Positions 27,704 to 36,867 of a stretch of DNA of 64,000 nucleotides are shown in pieces. A program made the position numbers and the translations under genes. A model generated the notes under the pieces. That model searched no databases. It was not told the origin of the DNA and saw only the letters and a program-made list of their open reading frames with translations. The stretch is taken from contig VGDL01000005.1 of assembly GCA_016869735.1 (NCBI GenBank), forward strand, positions 30,010 through 94,009. Direction: 5' to 3'. The stretch's first letter is position 1. Every line of letters starts with the position of its first letter. This DNA is from Alphaproteobacteria bacterium (GTDB lineage: Bacteria; Pseudomonadota; Alphaproteobacteria; Acetobacterales; Acetobacteraceae).

Positions 27704-28336
27704 TCAGCCCAGCGAAACCTCAAACCCGCGCTTGGTGGCGGGCCGCGCCATCATCGCCTCATACCAGCGCTGCACATTCGGCAAGGCCCCAAGATCCACC
27801 TGATGGCGTTCATGCCGCCAAGCCCAGCCCAGAATGGCGAAATCAGCGATCGAAGGTTCATTACTGGTCGCAACAAAATCGCGGCCTTCAAGCCTGCGGT
27901 CCAGAACGCCATACAAGCGCTTGGTTTCATCATGATAACGCTTGAAACCGTAATCCCGCGCCGGGCCTTCGGGCTGCATCAGGAAGTGATGCACCTGCCC
28001 CGGCATGGGGCCAAAACCGCCCATTTGCCACATCAGCCATTCATAGACCGGCACGCGGGCGCGCAGGTCCTTCGGCATAAATCGGCCAGTCTTCTCAGCC
28101 AAATAGAGCAAAATCGCGCCGCTCTCGAAAACCGTGATCGGCTTGCCATCCGGCCCATCCGGGTCCTGGATGGCGGGGATGCGGTTATTAGGGCTGAAGG
28201 CCAGGAATTCCGGGTTGAATTGCTCGTTCTTGCTGATGTTCACGGGCCGCACAGAATAGGCCAGCCCCATTTCTTCAAGCGCGACACTGATCTTCCGCCC
28301 ATTGGGCGTATTCCAGGTCCATAGGGTGATGCTCAT
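27704..28336 (-). CDS. Glutathione S-transferase, Nu-class (YfcG/YghU-like)
   Basis: 210 aa. Thioredoxin-like N-terminus MSITLWTWNTPNGRKISVALEEMG, typical of Nu-class enzymes that reduce disulfides with two glutathiones; FSPNNRIPAIQDPDG carries the cis-Pro and VFESGAILLYLAEK the Glu-Ser that binds the gamma-Glu of GSH. The C-terminal helical domain holds PSIADFAILGWAWRHER. The ATG at 28336 is preferred over a TTG nine bases upstream. It lies just upstream of nothing on the same strand except the peroxiredoxin gene 61 bp before it, and together they look like a small thiol-redox pair. Confidence 0.87.
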   Translation of the reverse strand: MSITLWTWNTPNGRKISVALEEMGLAYSVRPVNISKNEQFNPEFLAFSPNNRIPAIQDPDGPDGKPITVFESGAILLYLAEKTGRFMPKDLRARVPVYEWLMWQMGGFGPMPGQVHHFLMQPEGPARDYGFKRYHDETKRLYGVLDRRLEGRDFVATSNEPSIADFAILGWAWRHERHQVDLGALPNVQRWYEAMMARPATKRGFEVSLG

Positions 28337-28397
28337 GGGCGGCAATCCTTAGGGTCGGCCGACGCACCCCGGAATGGGGGCGCGCCGGGCATTCAGA

Positions 28398-28880
28398 TCA
28401 AAGCGCGGCCAGAACCGCTTCGGCCTTGCTCACTTCAAAGGCGCCGGGGGCTTCCACGGCCACACGCGTCACCTTGCCGTCCTTCGCCACCAGGGCAAAG
28501 CGCTGGCAGCGCACGCCAAGGCCACGCGCGGTAAGGTCAAATTCCAGGCCCATCGCCTTGGTGAGGGCGGCAGCGCCATCGGCAACCATCGTCACTTGGT
28601 CCGTGATGCCTTGGTCCTTGGCCCAGGCGCCCATCACAAAGGCGTCATTCACCGCCATGCAGGCAACGGCATCCACGCCCTTGGCCTTCAGCGCCGCGGC
28701 ATGTTCCACAAAACCCGGCAGGTGTTTGGCCGAGCAGGTCGGCGTGAAGGCGCCCGGCACGCCAAACAGAACAACGGTACGGCCCTTGAAAAATTCCGCT
28801 GTATCAAGCTCCTTCGGGCCATCAGGGGTGCCCTGCATGACCTTCATCGCGGGGATGCTGTCGCCAGTCTTGATCGCCAT
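28398..28880 (-). CDS. Peroxiredoxin, Prx5 type
   Basis: 160 aa thiol peroxidase that reduces H2O2 and organic hydroperoxides. Peroxidatic Cys in VPGAFTPTCSAKHLPGFV; the conserved Arg in GVRCQRFALVAKDG. The additional Cys in RGLGVRCQRF is shared with plant-like type II Prx and is not necessarily resolving. The ATG has a clean AAGGAG eight bases upstream. Followed by the GST on the same strand, which suits a glutathione/glutaredoxin-linked Prx5. Confidence 0.9.
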   Translation of the reverse strand: MAIKTGDSIPAMKVMQGTPDGPKELDTAEFFKGRTVVLFGVPGAFTPTCSAKHLPGFVEHAAALKAKGVDAVACMAVNDAFVMGAWAKDQGITDQVTMVADGAAALTKAMGLEFDLTARGLGVRCQRFALVAKDGKVTRVAVEAPGAFEVSKAEAVLAAL

Positions 28881-28975
28881 GGTCTGCTCCTTGTTGCTGG
28901 CATGGGTTTAACGGCGGACCCGGCGCCTGTCACCTGGGCGGGAGGGGCCTTCACCCCCCCCTACTCGCCCAGTGG

Positions 28976-29005
28976 TTGAATTTTTAACCATTTCGCGTCT
29001 AGAAC
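28976..29005 (+). promoter_or_regulatory. Sigma70-like promoter before lytic transglycosylase
   Basis: TTGAAT (28976-28981) and TAGAAC (29000-29005) are 18 bp apart. The -35 region lies within an inverted repeat TGGTT/AACCA. Predicted transcription would begin close to the first ATG at 29015, which favours the second ATG at 29033 as the start. Motif match only. Confidence 0.4.
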
Positions 29006-29014
29006 CCCCTGGCC

Positions 29015-30835
29015 ATGCGCGCGATCCCCCCCATGGCCCGAAGCCGCACCCTGCCTTTGCTGGCACTGGTGCTGGCGCCTGTCTGGTTTGGAACCCCCAT
29101 TCCAGCCGCGGCGCAAAGGGCCCATCAGACCGCAGCCTTGCCCACGCCGCAGTTGCGTGTTTCGGCCAGCGCCAATTTGCCTTTGGCCGCTGCCGATAGG
29201 CTTGCGCTGCAGAACATCTTCGCTTTGCATGCCAGCAAGGATTGGGCAGCGGCGGAACAAGCCGAAGAACAGCTTTCGGACCGCCGGCTTGAAGGCCATA
29301 TCCTCGCCGATCGTTGGCTGACCCCAGGCGCGCCAAGGCCGGATCAGGCAGCGCTGCGCGATTGGCTGGCGCGCTTTGCTGATCACCCGGATGCGCCGGC
29401 GATCCATGCCCTGCTGCGGCGTATGGCGCCGCGTGGCGCGGCCCTACCGGCCGCCCCTGCCCTGGATATCCTAGCCGAGGATGCCGGCATCATCCCGGAA
29501 GAACGCGAAGCCCCGGAACAGGGTTTTGTCCGCAACCCTGCCCTGGACCGCGCGCTGAGGGATCTGGTGCGGGATGGCAATCTGGAGGCCGCGCTCAGGC
29601 AGATGGAAGCCACGCGCGGCATGACGGCCCCCTATGCCGCCGCGCTCAAGGCCGATTTCGCCCTGATCCTGTTCCGTCGGGGGGATGATGAACGCGCCTT
29701 TGAAGTGGCCTCCGCAGCAACGCGCAGCCGGATCGAACCCAGCGGCCGCGCCGCCTTCGCCGCCGGGCTCGCGGCCTGGGGGCTTGGGCATTTCGATGTG
29801 GCCTTACCCTATTTTGAGGTTGCGGCGCGCGCGCCCGGTGCCTCAGCCGCCAATCGCGCTGCCGCCGCCTATTGGGCCAGCCGTACCGCCATTCGCGCCC
29901 GGCATCCGGGGATGCATGTGCCTTGGCTTTTGCAGGCCGCCCAGGAACCACGTACCTTCTACGGGCTGATGGCGCGCCGCGCCCTTGGCCTGACCCCTGG
30001 CTTTGCTTGGCATGCCGAAGCGGGCGGGGAAGAAGGCATGGCCGTGCTGATGGAAACCGCCGGCGGCTGGCGGGCGCTTGCCTTGCTGCAAATTGGCCAG
30101 ACCGCACGGGCGGAAGCGGAATTGCGCGCCTTATGGCCATTGGCGCGCGGCAATCTGCCGCTGTTGCGTGCGATGCTGGCGCTGGCTTCCCAGGCCGGCC
30201 TTACGCATCTTTCGGCGCAATTGGCCGAATTGGCGCAAGCCGCCGATGGCCGCCCGCGGGATTTGGCGCGCTTTCCACTACCGCGCCTGACGCCGGCACA
30301 GGGTTTTCGCGTGGAACCCGCGCTGATTTACGCGCTGGCACGTCAGGAATCGAATTTTGATTCGGCCGCTGTCTCCCGCGCCGGGGCGCGCGGCATTTTG
30401 CAGGTCATGCCGGCCACCGCGGCCTTTCTGGCCAATGACCCATCCCTGATGGGCGAAGGCGCGCAACGCCTGCACAACCCCAACCTGTCGCTGGAATTGG
30501 GCCAACGCTACCTGCATTACCTCGCGCGGACTGAGGCGGTGGAGAATGATCTGATCCGCCTGCTCGCGGCCTATAATGCCGGGCCGGGCAATCTGGCCAA
30601 ATGGTTGCCGGCCGCGCGACATCGCGATGATGCGCTGCTATTCATCGAAGCGATCCCCTTCGATGAAACCCGCGCGCATGTGCAGCGCGTGCTGGCCTAT
30701 TCCTGGATTTACGCTTCAAGGCTCGGCCTGCCGGCGCCAAGCCTTGATCAATTGGTGCAGGGTGAATTCCCGCGCTTCCTATCCACCCAGGAAGTCGTCG
30801 CCATGTTGGGCGACGCGCCAGCGCGGCTACGCTGA
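29015..30835 (+). CDS. Soluble lytic murein transglycosylase (Slt70 type)
   Basis: Cleaves the beta-1,4 bond of peptidoglycan to 1,6-anhydroMurNAc in the periplasm. 606 aa: signal peptide (RTLPLLALVLAPVWFGTPIP, cleavage near AAA-Q), a long alpha-helical superhelix (residues about 60-430), then the SLT domain with catalytic Glu in YALARQESNFDSAAVSRAG, ARGILQVMPATA and LLAAYNAGPGNLAKWL. Two ATGs are possible: 29015, or 29033 which gives a tighter signal peptide and better distance from the promoter. It stands alone, divergent from the peroxiredoxin gene. Confidence 0.92.
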   Translation: MRAIPPMARSRTLPLLALVLAPVWFGTPIPAAAQRAHQTAALPTPQLRVSASANLPLAAADRLALQNIFALHASKDWAAAEQAEEQLSDRRLEGHILADRWLTPGAPRPDQAALRDWLARFADHPDAPAIHALLRRMAPRGAALPAAPALDILAEDAGIIPEEREAPEQGFVRNPALDRALRDLVRDGNLEAALRQMEATRGMTAPYAAALKADFALILFRRGDDERAFEVASAATRSRIEPSGRAAFAAGLAAWGLGHFDVALPYFEVAARAPGASAANRAAAAYWASRTAIRARHPGMHVPWLLQAAQEPRTFYGLMARRALGLTPGFAWHAEAGGEEGMAVLMETAGGWRALALLQIGQTARAEAELRALWPLARGNLPLLRAMLALASQAGLTHLSAQLAELAQAADGRPRDLARFPLPRLTPAQGFRVEPALIYALARQESNFDSAAVSRAGARGILQVMPATAAFLANDPSLMGEGAQRLHNPNLSLELGQRYLHYLARTEAVENDLIRLLAAYNAGPGNLAKWLPAARHRDDALLFIEAIPFDETRAHVQRVLAYSWIYASRLGLPAPSLDQLVQGEFPRFLSTQEVVAMLGDAPARLR

Positions 30836-30846
30836 CCACGCTTCTC

Positions 30847-30867
30847 GGCGCGCGAGGCCCGCGCGCC
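30847..30867. terminator. GC hairpin between convergent transglycosylase and CoA transferase
   Basis: GGCGCGCG and CGCGCGCC (8 bp, perfect) flank AGGCC. No T-run follows on either strand. Position between two convergent stop codons suggests a termination or RNA-stabilising hairpin. Confidence 0.45.
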
Positions 30868-30892
30868 GGTCATGAGAAAGCCTTATGGCCTT

Positions 30893-32065
30893 TCAAATCG
30901 CTTTTGCAGCGCGCAGCGCGGCGATTTCCTCAGCAGAAAAGCCAAACTCGCCCAGAACCTGATCAGTATGCTCACCGCGTTCCGGGGTTGGGGTGCGCGC
31001 GCAAGTCACACCCGCAATCTGCATCGGTGCCCGCACCAGGGCGATTTCGCCAAGCGCAGGGTGCTGCACCGGCATCGCCATGCCCAGATGCTTCACCTGC
31101 GTATCGGCGAAAACCTGATCCATGGAATAGACCGGCCCGCTCGGCACGCCCGCCTTGTTCAGCCCTTCCACCCATTCGGCGGTAGTCTTTTCAATCAGGC
31201 GCGATTGCAGCAAAGCATTGGTCTTGTCGCGATTGGCATGGCGCGTCTTGTCGGTGGCGAAGGCCGGGTCCTTGGCTTCTTCGGTAATGCCGAGTGTGGC
31301 GACAATCCGATCCCACATTTGCTGCCCGCCGCCGGCCAGGTTCATCAACCCATCCTTGGTGCGGAACAGGCCGGTTGGCGTTGTGGTCGGATGGTCATTG
31401 CCAGCCTGGCCGGGGATATCGCCCTTCATGGTCCAGCGGGTCGCCTGGAAATCCATCATGGCAATCATGGCTTCGAGCAGGCTGGTATGCACCCAGCGCC
31501 CCTTGCCGGTGGTTTCACGTTCCAGCAGCGCCACCAGAATGCCGATCGCGGTGTAAAGCCCCGCCGTCAGGTCAGCCACCGGAATGCCCGCCCGCACCGG
31601 GCCCTGGCCGGGCATGCCGGTCACACTCATGATGCCACCCATGCCCTGCGCAATCTGATCAAAGCCCGGCCGCTTGGCATAGGGGCCATCCTGGCCGAAG
31701 CCGGAAATCGAGCCCAGCACAATGCGCGGGTTCACCGCCGACAGCGCAGCGAAATCAATGCCCAGGCGTTCCTTCACATCCGGGCGATAATTTTCCACGA
31801 CAACATCCGCCTTTGCGACCAGGCGATGGAAGGCAGCCAAGCCTTCCGGGGCCTTCAAATTCAGTGTCATGCCGCGCTTGTTGCGATGGGTATTCTGGAA
31901 ATCCGGGCCATGGCGCTCGCCCCCCATGCCCTTGCCCGTATCAACCTCATCGGTGGCTTCCACCTTGATGACATTCGCCCCCCAATCCGCGAGCTGGCGC
32001 ACACAGGTGGGGCCGGAACGAACGCGCGTGAGGTCAAGCACGGTGAAGCGGGAAAGCGGCATCAT
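30893..32065 (-). CDS. Class III CoA transferase (CaiB/BaiF family)
   Basis: 390 aa; moves CoA from an acyl-CoA donor to a free acid through a covalent Asp intermediate. N-terminal FTVLDLTRVRSGPTCVRQLADWGANVIKVE, and the acceptor Asp in KRPGFDQIAQGMGG. AGIPVADLTAGLYTAIGIL and the C-terminal HPALGEIALVRAPM are typical. Start at the ATG at 32065 (two adjacent ATGs); the longer frame to 32173 runs into the divergent promoter region. Divergent from an enoyl-CoA hydratase gene across 125 bp, so the pair may degrade one organic acid. Substrate unknown. Confidence 0.9.
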   Translation of the reverse strand: MMPLSRFTVLDLTRVRSGPTCVRQLADWGANVIKVEATDEVDTGKGMGGERHGPDFQNTHRNKRGMTLNLKAPEGLAAFHRLVAKADVVVENYRPDVKERLGIDFAALSAVNPRIVLGSISGFGQDGPYAKRPGFDQIAQGMGGIMSVTGMPGQGPVRAGIPVADLTAGLYTAIGILVALLERETTGKGRWVHTSLLEAMIAMMDFQATRWTMKGDIPGQAGNDHPTTTPTGLFRTKDGLMNLAGGGQQMWDRIVATLGITEEAKDPAFATDKTRHANRDKTNALLQSRLIEKTTAEWVEGLNKAGVPSGPVYSMDQVFADTQVKHLGMAMPVQHPALGEIALVRAPMQIAGVTCARTPTPERGEHTDQVLGEFGFSAEEIAALRAAKAI

Positions 32066-32190
32066 GGTGGGGACTCCGAGAGAAAATTCGCTGCCTTGTT
32101 CGCATTCTGTCTGGCCCTCGGCAAGGGAGTGGGTTGACGCGCCAGCACCGCGCGTTACCCATGCGCATCCCAAAGCTGAGGAATCTGACC

Positions 32191-32973
32191 ATGAGCGAAG
32201 ATCTGCTGCACGAAATCCGCGAAGGCGGCATTGCCTGGACCACTTTCAACCGCCCGCAAGCGCGTAATGCCATGACCTTCGCCATGTATGCGCGCTTGGC
32301 CGAATTGGCCGATGAGATCAGCGCCGATCCCGCGATCCGCGTATGGGTGATCATGGGCGCGGGCGGCAAGGCTTTCGCTTCCGGCACCGATATTTCGCAA
32401 TTCCGCGAATTCCGCACAGCCGAGGATGCGCTGAATTACGAAGCCCGCATTGACAAGGTTTTGGGCGCGCTTGAACGCTGCACCAAGCCCGTGATCGCGG
32501 CCATTACTGGCGCCTGCACCGGCGGCGGGCTTGGCATTGCCGGCTGCTGCGATATCCGCATTGCCGATAAGGGTGCGCGCTTCGGCCTGCCGATTGCGAA
32601 GACTCTCGGCAATATCCTCAACATGCATAATTTCGCGCGCTTCTACGCGCTGGTTGGCCCCGCAGCCGTCACTGAAATGATCATGACCGCGCGGCTGTTT
32701 TCCGCCGATGAGGCGAAGCATATCGGCCTGATTTCCGAAATGCTGGAAACACCCGATGATGTGTCGGCGCGCGCCATGGAATTGGCCACCAATATCTCGG
32801 GCCTCGCACCGCTCACGCTGCGCGCCACCAAGGAAGCGATCCGGCGCCTCCGCAAGGCAACCAGTGAGGTTGAGGGCGATGATCTGGTGACCATGTGCTT
32901 CACCAGCGCCGATTTCCAGGAAGGGGTTAGCGCCTTCCTGAATAAGCGCGCGCCGCAATTCACGGGGCGCTGA
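32191..32973 (+). CDS. Enoyl-CoA hydratase/isomerase family protein
   Basis: 260-aa crotonase-fold protein. Oxyanion-hole segments: GAGGKAFASGTDISQF and ITGACTGGGLGIAGCCDIR. At the usual catalytic Glu positions it has NILNMHNFAR and ALVGPAAVTEMIMTARLF, so hydration chemistry is possible but not certain; a dehalogenase, isomerase or racemase-type reaction could be used instead. Start at ATG 32191 behind GAGGAA; an earlier in-frame ATG at 32134 lies in the intergenic region. Divergent from the CoA transferase. Confidence 0.88.
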   Translation: MSEDLLHEIREGGIAWTTFNRPQARNAMTFAMYARLAELADEISADPAIRVWVIMGAGGKAFASGTDISQFREFRTAEDALNYEARIDKVLGALERCTKPVIAAITGACTGGGLGIAGCCDIRIADKGARFGLPIAKTLGNILNMHNFARFYALVGPAAVTEMIMTARLFSADEAKHIGLISEMLETPDDVSARAMELATNISGLAPLTLRATKEAIRRLRKATSEVEGDDLVTMCFTSADFQEGVSAFLNKRAPQFTGR

Positions 32974-32979
32974 GGATTT

Positions 32980-34170
32980 TCACGTCACTGTAGAAAGTAT
33001 CGCCGGCGCAAGTGCGGCGGATTTGGCCGCGGGGTGGGATGGGTTGCGAAAGCGCAACTCCCCGCCCGCCACCGCATCAGGTGGTGCCAGGCCGAAAAGC
33101 TCAGCGCGCGACGAACAGGCAGCCGCCACAACGCGCCGTGCGGCGTGGCCTGCCAAGAAGCGGCGCACCGCCCCTTCCAGCGCCAATTCATCACGCAGGC
33201 CGCGCCATTCGGCACGATCCATATCCTCAATGAACACTGAGACGATGCCGGGCTTGGCCCCTGAAAGCCGTGCGGCCGAAGCCGCTGCCATGCGCGCCGC
33301 GACGGCATCCGAAATACTGTTTTCCTGACCAGCCCGCGCCGCCAGCACAAAGACCGATCCTCCGGCGGGATCACCGGTTACGGCCAAATGCGCTTCCGGC
33401 CCGAATTGCTGACGCAGCCTGCCCGGAAGCGGATCAGCCTGCGCGCCGGCAAGCACCAGCGGGTCAAGCTTCAGCACCGCATCGGCGCTGCTGTCCTGGC
33501 GCTTTTCAGCGGCCAGCATGGCCATGATGCGCCGTTGCAATTCGGCTGCCTTGTCAGGGCCGGAAAGCCCATCCGGCAGCGTCATGCGCAGCACATAGCG
33601 GCCGGGATGCGCGGCCAGCCAGGTTTGCAATTCGGGATTGACGCTATCCATCAGCGCATACCAATGCCCGCGCTGCACCGGGCGGCCTTCCTCGGCTGAG
33701 ATCGTCTCACACGCCACTTCCGCGACCGCGCCGCCACGGCTGATGGTCAGATCATGCGCGCTATCTTCCGCAAGGCCACTGAATCGCACCTCAAAACCTT
33801 GCGCGCGGTAAAGCGCGGCGGCGCGGAGCAGGTGAAACAGGGGAATCAGCGTGGCTTCCCCGGAAAGCCCGGCAGTGATGGCGCCGCGCAGCTTTTCGCG
33901 CCGCGCTGCCGGCAAGCCATTGGCCAGGCGCACCGCTTCCGCGGCAAGGCCCAGCGCGCGGCGTTCCGCACTGCCCTGCGCCGTACCGCGCGCGGCGCGC
34001 GCCAGCGCAAATTCCAAAGCATGGCGATGTTGCGTGGCGCGCCCCTGAAAGGCGTTTGCTTGCGCCCGGCGGCCAAGATCAGCAAGCCGCGCCGCCCAAA
34101 GATCAACGCCGACAAGCCGGAGAAAATCCGGCATGGCCTTGGGATCAGCAGAGGTTTCGGTAAGCGGCAT
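32980..34170 (-). CDS. Hypothetical protein, possible degenerate nuclease-like core
   Basis: About 396 aa from the ATG at 34170 (a second ATG at 34134 and a TTG at 34257 are alternatives). Not recognised. It is soluble, Ala/Arg-rich, without signal peptide or membrane helix. The segment SAHDLTISRGGAVAEVACET (Asp, 10 residues, then Glu-x-x-Cys after a hydrophobic strand) faintly recalls the PD-(D/E)xK arrangement with Cys in place of Lys. VLRMTLPDGLSGPDKAAEL and IVSVFIEDMDRAEWRGLRD are other conserved-looking strands. Converges on the enoyl-CoA hydratase with 6 bp between stops. The nuclease idea is weak inference. Confidence 0.75.
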   Translation of the reverse strand: MPLTETSADPKAMPDFLRLVGVDLWAARLADLGRRAQANAFQGRATQHRHALEFALARAARGTAQGSAERRALGLAAEAVRLANGLPAARREKLRGAITAGLSGEATLIPLFHLLRAAALYRAQGFEVRFSGLAEDSAHDLTISRGGAVAEVACETISAEEGRPVQRGHWYALMDSVNPELQTWLAAHPGRYVLRMTLPDGLSGPDKAAELQRRIMAMLAAEKRQDSSADAVLKLDPLVLAGAQADPLPGRLRQQFGPEAHLAVTGDPAGGSVFVLAARAGQENSISDAVAARMAAASAARLSGAKPGIVSVFIEDMDRAEWRGLRDELALEGAVRRFLAGHAARRVVAAACSSRAELFGLAPPDAVAGGELRFRNPSHPAAKSAALAPAILSTVT

Positions 34171-34336
34171 GGCAATCACCCGGGGCGCGCAAAGCCAAAA
34201 AGCCGGCGATACGCAAAAACGCGTCAACAACGCCAAGCCAGCCTCAATTTGCGCCAACGCCTGCGCGCTGCCTTCGGTCTTTATGCCGATAAGGACCAGA
34301 TAGCGCGCTGCCCTGGGGGCGCGTCAAGCCTTAAAC

Positions 34337-36370
34337 CTAATCTGCGCCGATATGGCGCAGCACCATGGCCTCGGTCAGCACTTCGGGCAGGATCATCGCC
34401 TCCGCCCCACCCGGAGGCCAGAACAGGTAAAGCGGCACGCCTTCGCGCCCATGGCTGCGCAGCAGCGCCGTGATGGCGGGATCGCCGCGAGTCCAATCCG
34501 CCTTCAAATAGGCGATGCCGCGCGCCGCCATGGCCGCCTGCACAGCATCCCGACGAAGTGCCAAGCGTTCATTCACCTGGCAGGTGATGCACCAGGCGGC
34601 GGTGACATTGAGGAATACACCCCTGCCCTCCGCGCGCAACGCCTCCACCCGCGCGGGCGTCCAGCTTTCGGCGGATTCGACGGCGGCGGGGGGCGGCGGC
34701 GCGGCAGTCAGGCCAAAGGGCAGCGCCAGTAGCAGGGCAAGGGCGGCAAGCACCGCGCCAAGTTGCGTGCCGCGCCGGCCAGAGCGTTGCGCGCGGCCAA
34801 ACACCCAGGCGCCAAGCGCAAGACCAAGCCCGCCAAGCACGGCCACGGCCACACCCGCCCAGCCGCTTTGCGCCCAAAGCACTGAAACCAGCCAAAGCGC
34901 CGCGCCATACATCGGCCAAGCCATGATGTGCTTCAGCTTTTCCATCCAAGGCCCGGGCCGGGGCAGCTTGCCTGCCAAGCCCGGCGCCAGGGCCAGGATC
35001 AGCGTCGGCGCCGCCAAACCAAGGCCGAGCGCGGCAAAGACCGCAAGGGTGGCCGGCGCCGGCATGACCAAGGCCGCGCCAATCGCCGCCGCCATGAAGG
35101 GCGCCGTGCAGGGGCTTGCCACCAGCACGGCCAACGCGCCGGTCGCGAAACTGCCCAAAAACCCACCGCGCGCCGCGATATGCCCGCCCGCGCCAATCGG
35201 CCCGCCCAGCGCGAAAACGCCCGAAAGGTTCAGCCCGACCGCCAGCATCAGCCAGGCAATCGCCAGCACAAAAACCGGCGAGGTGAATTGAAAGCCCCAG
35301 CCCAGCGCCATCCCCGCACCGCGCAGCACCAGCAAAAGCGCGGCCAGCGCCACGAAGCTCACCACCGCGCCGGCGGTATAAGCGGCGGCTTCCAGCCGCA
35401 CCGCGCCTCGCGCCGCACCGCCCAGCCGCGCCAGTGCCATGGCCTTCATGGCGAGCACGGGGAAGACGCAGGGCATCAGGTTCAGGATCACGCCGCCCAG
35501 CAGCGCAAAAAGCAGCGCCTGCCACAGCGGCAGGAAAGCCGCCCCCGGCAATAACGGCGCGGCGATGTCGTAGCCGAGCCTCCGCCCGCCCTGATCGGTC
35601 AGCAGCAATACACCTTCAAGCCTGGCGAGGTTCTCTGGCCGCTCCGCCCGCTTCAGCGTCAGTTCCAGCCAATCCGCGCCATGGCTGAGGCGTTGCGGCG
35701 CGGCGTGATCCAAAAGCCCAGCGACGCCCGGGATGAACAGCGCTTCCTTCAGGCTTTCGCGCCCAAGGCCGGGGCCAGTCAGGCGCAGCCGCAGCGCATC
35801 ACCCTGAATGGTCGCGTTGGCTTGCCAGGGAGAGGGTCGCGGCAGGGCAGCGGCGGCAAAAAGTGGCGCGAGATCGGGGTTCGCCTGGGCTCGCGCGATA
35901 ACTGGCAGATCAAGCCGGAAGCTGCCTTCTTCCGGGATGCAGACATCATCGCAGACAAGCCAGGTTGCCTGTGCCGTGATGCTGAAAACCTCCCCCGCAC
36001 GCAGGCCGGCGGGTGGCGTGATCTGCATCGGCAAAACCACTTCCCCGTAATAGCCAAAGCTCATCAGTGGGCCGAAGGGGATGGCCTGCGGGGTTGGCCA
36101 GGCGATGGGGCCGGCTTGGCTGTCCTTCGGCAGGGTCAGGGAGATTTCCGTGGGCGCCCCGGCATCCCCAGCATGGCGCCAATAGCTATGCCAGCGCGGC
36201 GCGAGGCGAAGGCGCAGCCCAAGTTGAAGTGCCTGCCCCGGCGCGATGGCCAGATGATCCGCAACCAATGTCACCCGCGCACGCGGCGATTCCTGCGCAG
36301 CGCTTTCCAACGCCCGCGCCGGTAGCCAGGGCAGGATCAGCAACGCGACAAGGGCGGCGATGAAGCGCAT
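34337..36370 (-). CDS. Membrane thiol:disulfide reductase, DsbD/ScsB-like
   Basis: 677 aa; carries electrons from cytoplasmic thioredoxin across the membrane to periplasmic thiol proteins. Signal peptide at 1-20, N-terminal periplasmic domain with Cys pair WLVCDDVCIPEEGSF (about residue 138-152), central eight-helix DsbD-beta domain with its redox Cys in LMPCVFPVLAMKAM and ASPCTAPFMAAAIG, and a C-terminal thioredoxin-like domain with WCITCQVNE. The architecture fits the ScsB branch more than E. coli DsbD. Divergent from a small Cys-rich secreted protein, a plausible client. Confidence 0.92.
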   Translation of the reverse strand: MRFIAALVALLILPWLPARALESAAQESPRARVTLVADHLAIAPGQALQLGLRLRLAPRWHSYWRHAGDAGAPTEISLTLPKDSQAGPIAWPTPQAIPFGPLMSFGYYGEVVLPMQITPPAGLRAGEVFSITAQATWLVCDDVCIPEEGSFRLDLPVIARAQANPDLAPLFAAAALPRPSPWQANATIQGDALRLRLTGPGLGRESLKEALFIPGVAGLLDHAAPQRLSHGADWLELTLKRAERPENLARLEGVLLLTDQGGRRLGYDIAAPLLPGAAFLPLWQALLFALLGGVILNLMPCVFPVLAMKAMALARLGGAARGAVRLEAAAYTAGAVVSFVALAALLLVLRGAGMALGWGFQFTSPVFVLAIAWLMLAVGLNLSGVFALGGPIGAGGHIAARGGFLGSFATGALAVLVASPCTAPFMAAAIGAALVMPAPATLAVFAALGLGLAAPTLILALAPGLAGKLPRPGPWMEKLKHIMAWPMYGAALWLVSVLWAQSGWAGVAVAVLGGLGLALGAWVFGRAQRSGRRGTQLGAVLAALALLLALPFGLTAAPPPPAAVESAESWTPARVEALRAEGRGVFLNVTAAWCITCQVNERLALRRDAVQAAMAARGIAYLKADWTRGDPAITALLRSHGREGVPLYLFWPPGGAEAMILPEVLTEAMVLRHIGAD

Positions 36371-36470
36371 GCCCCATAAAGGGGCGCGAAAGGGGCTTGG
36401 TGCAAGTCCGCAAAGCCTTATGGCGCCCTATTGTTAGTGATTCGTTAACCTTTCCGGGTAACGCTGCACC

Positions 36471-36797
36471 ATGCGCAAAATCATCCTGGCTGGTTTTTTG
36501 GTGTTTTCCTTGCCGCTTGCGGCGCAGGAACCGCCGCAATGTACCGAAGCCCGCGAAGGGCAATTGGCCTGTATGGCCGGCAAGCAATGCGCCTGCCGCT
36601 TCATTCCGGGCGGCAGCATGACCGGGCGGCCGGATCGCTTCGCCTGGGATTGCGGGATCAATCGCCCGAATTGCCCGCCCGATCCGAATATTGTGCAGCA
36701 GCCAGGTTATGCGCCGCCGATTGGCGGGGTTTATGTGAACCCGCCCAATTTCCCACATAGCCCAGGCCCCATGCCACCGCGCCCTGGGCCGCGCTGA
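36471..36797 (+). CDS. Small secreted Cys- and Pro-rich protein
   Basis: 108 aa, not recognised. Signal peptide at residues 1-18 (MRKIILAGFLVFSLPLAA), then six Cys in about 45 residues (QCTEAREGQLACMAG, KQCACRF, WDCGINRPNCPP) and a Pro-rich tail (PPNFPHSPGPMPPRPGPR). The even number of Cys suggests disulfides formed in the periplasm. It is divergent from a DsbD/ScsB-like reductase across 100 bp, which could service it; that link is inference from context. Confidence 0.7.
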   Translation: MRKIILAGFLVFSLPLAAQEPPQCTEAREGQLACMAGKQCACRFIPGGSMTGRPDRFAWDCGINRPNCPPDPNIVQQPGYAPPIGGVYVNPPNFPHSPGPMPPRPGPR

Positions 36798-36867
36798 CGG
36801 CACCGCCGCTTGATTGCGGCGGCACGGCGCGTCACATGGGGGCGATCCTAGTCGCATTGCCCCGCCC

